Below, in pieces: positions 5,273 to 5,597 of a stretch of DNA of 5,597 nt. The first letter of the stretch is position 1. Each line of letters begins with the position of its first letter. The position numbers and the translations under genes were made by a program. Under the pieces are notes generated by a model. It ran no database searches. It saw nothing but the letters and a program-made list of their open reading frames with translations, and was not told the origin of the DNA. Source of the stretch: Streptosporangiaceae bacterium (GTDB lineage Bacteria; Actinomycetota; Actinomycetes; Streptosporangiales; Streptosporangiaceae); contig JAICWX010000462.1 in the NCBI GenBank assembly GCA_025934635.1, positions 1 through 5,597 of the forward strand, written 5' to 3'.

Positions 5273-5597
5273 GTGCTCGACATTGATGTCGGGCTGCGCC
5301 CGTTGCAGCCCGAAGCTGTGTGTTTAATACCGGTCATCCGGGTCCGGTGCGAACCGGAGTACGTGCTCATCACCCTGGCCGGTGAGGTCGACTTCGCCGC
5401 CGTGGCCAGCCTGCGCGAGCGGCTGTTCGCGCTCGCGACCCGCGGGCGGCCGATGGTGGCCGACCTGGACCAGGTGAGCTTCATCGACGCCGCCGGGCTC
5501 GGCGTGCTGGCTGGCGCGGCCCGCCGCGCCAGCGTGCACGGGGCCAGCCTGTACGCGGTCTGCGCCCGGCGCCAGACCCGGCGGCTGTTCCGGATGA
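5273..5597 (+). CDS. STAS-domain protein, anti-sigma-factor-antagonist-like (N-terminal part, runs off the window)
   Basis: From GTG 5273 the frame is open for 108 codons to the window edge. About 28 poorly recognisable residues (starting VLDIDVGLRPLQPE) are followed by a STAS domain: YVLITLAGEVDFAAVASLRERL (30-51), a helix, VADLDQVSFIDAAGLGVLAGAARRA (62-86), then the ASLYAVCARRQTRRLF strand and helix (91-106). This is the fold of SpoIIAA/RsbV proteins, which bind anti-sigma kinases and release sigma factors. In those, the loop is D-S-S/T-G and a serine is phosphorylated; here residues 72-75 are D-A-A-G, so that serine is absent. The third and fourth last codons of the segment 5318-5329 are TTA and ATA, both rare in such genomes. 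GTG 5318 is another possible start, still before TTA. Up to about 10-20 residues, or a further domain, may lie beyond the edge. No kinase or sigma factor gene is seen. Confidence 0.8.
   Translation, partial: MLDIDVGLRPLQPEAVCLIPVIRVRCEPEYVLITLAGEVDFAAVASLRERLFALATRGRPMVADLDQVSFIDAAGLGVLAGAARRASVHGASLYAVCARRQTRRLFRM

Overview
The window is chromosomal DNA from a high-GC Gram-positive bacterium, most likely an actinomycete. The evidence is the strong G/C bias at third codon positions, GTG and TTG starts, tight ATGA/GTGA gene overlaps, and a rhodanese/SufE pair very like the mycobacterial SseA/SufE pair. The genus cannot be read from this sequence. There is no tRNA, rRNA, CRISPR array, transposase, integrase or prophage gene, and coding density is high. 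It looks like ordinary core/metabolic chromosome rather than an island.

Region A (1-2779, minus strand) is a three-gene catabolic operon, transcribed from right to left: acyl-CoA dehydrogenase (2779-1616), class III (CaiB/BaiF) CoA-transferase (1619-441) and aldehyde dehydrogenase (444 to beyond base 1, N-terminal 148 residues only). Both junctions are 4-base ATGA overlaps, so the genes are probably translationally coupled. A plausible reading is that the transferase moves CoA onto a carboxylic acid, the dehydrogenase introduces an alpha,beta double bond, and the aldehyde dehydrogenase oxidises a related aldehyde. The actual substrate is unknown.

Region B (2780-2946) is a 167-base divergent control region between the catabolic operon and the sulfur genes. 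It carries good ribosome binding sites for both flanking genes.

Region C (2947-4289, plus strand) is a two-gene sulfur-transfer operon. A two-domain thiosulfate sulfurtransferase with a CRIGERS active loop (SseA type) overlaps a SufE-family sulfur acceptor by GTGA. The rhodanese may hand persulfide sulfur to SufE, or work beside it, in Fe-S cluster or cofactor sulfur supply.

Region D (4264-5145, minus strand) is a DUF72/YecE-family protein. It converges on the SufE gene, and the two coding regions overlap by 26 bases with no terminator visible.

Region E (5146-5272) is a second divergent control region, with an AT-rich tandem 8-base repeat (CTACATAA twice, 12-base period) and a small hairpin just before a ribosome binding site. 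It leads into region F (5273 to the end, plus strand), the N-terminal 108 codons of a STAS-domain, anti-sigma-factor-antagonist-like protein. This protein has DAAG where the phosphorylated serine normally sits, and its gene carries an early TTA codon.

I see no clearly new multi-gene system. The observations most worth a second look are the STAS variant, its TTA codon, and the tandem repeat upstream of it.
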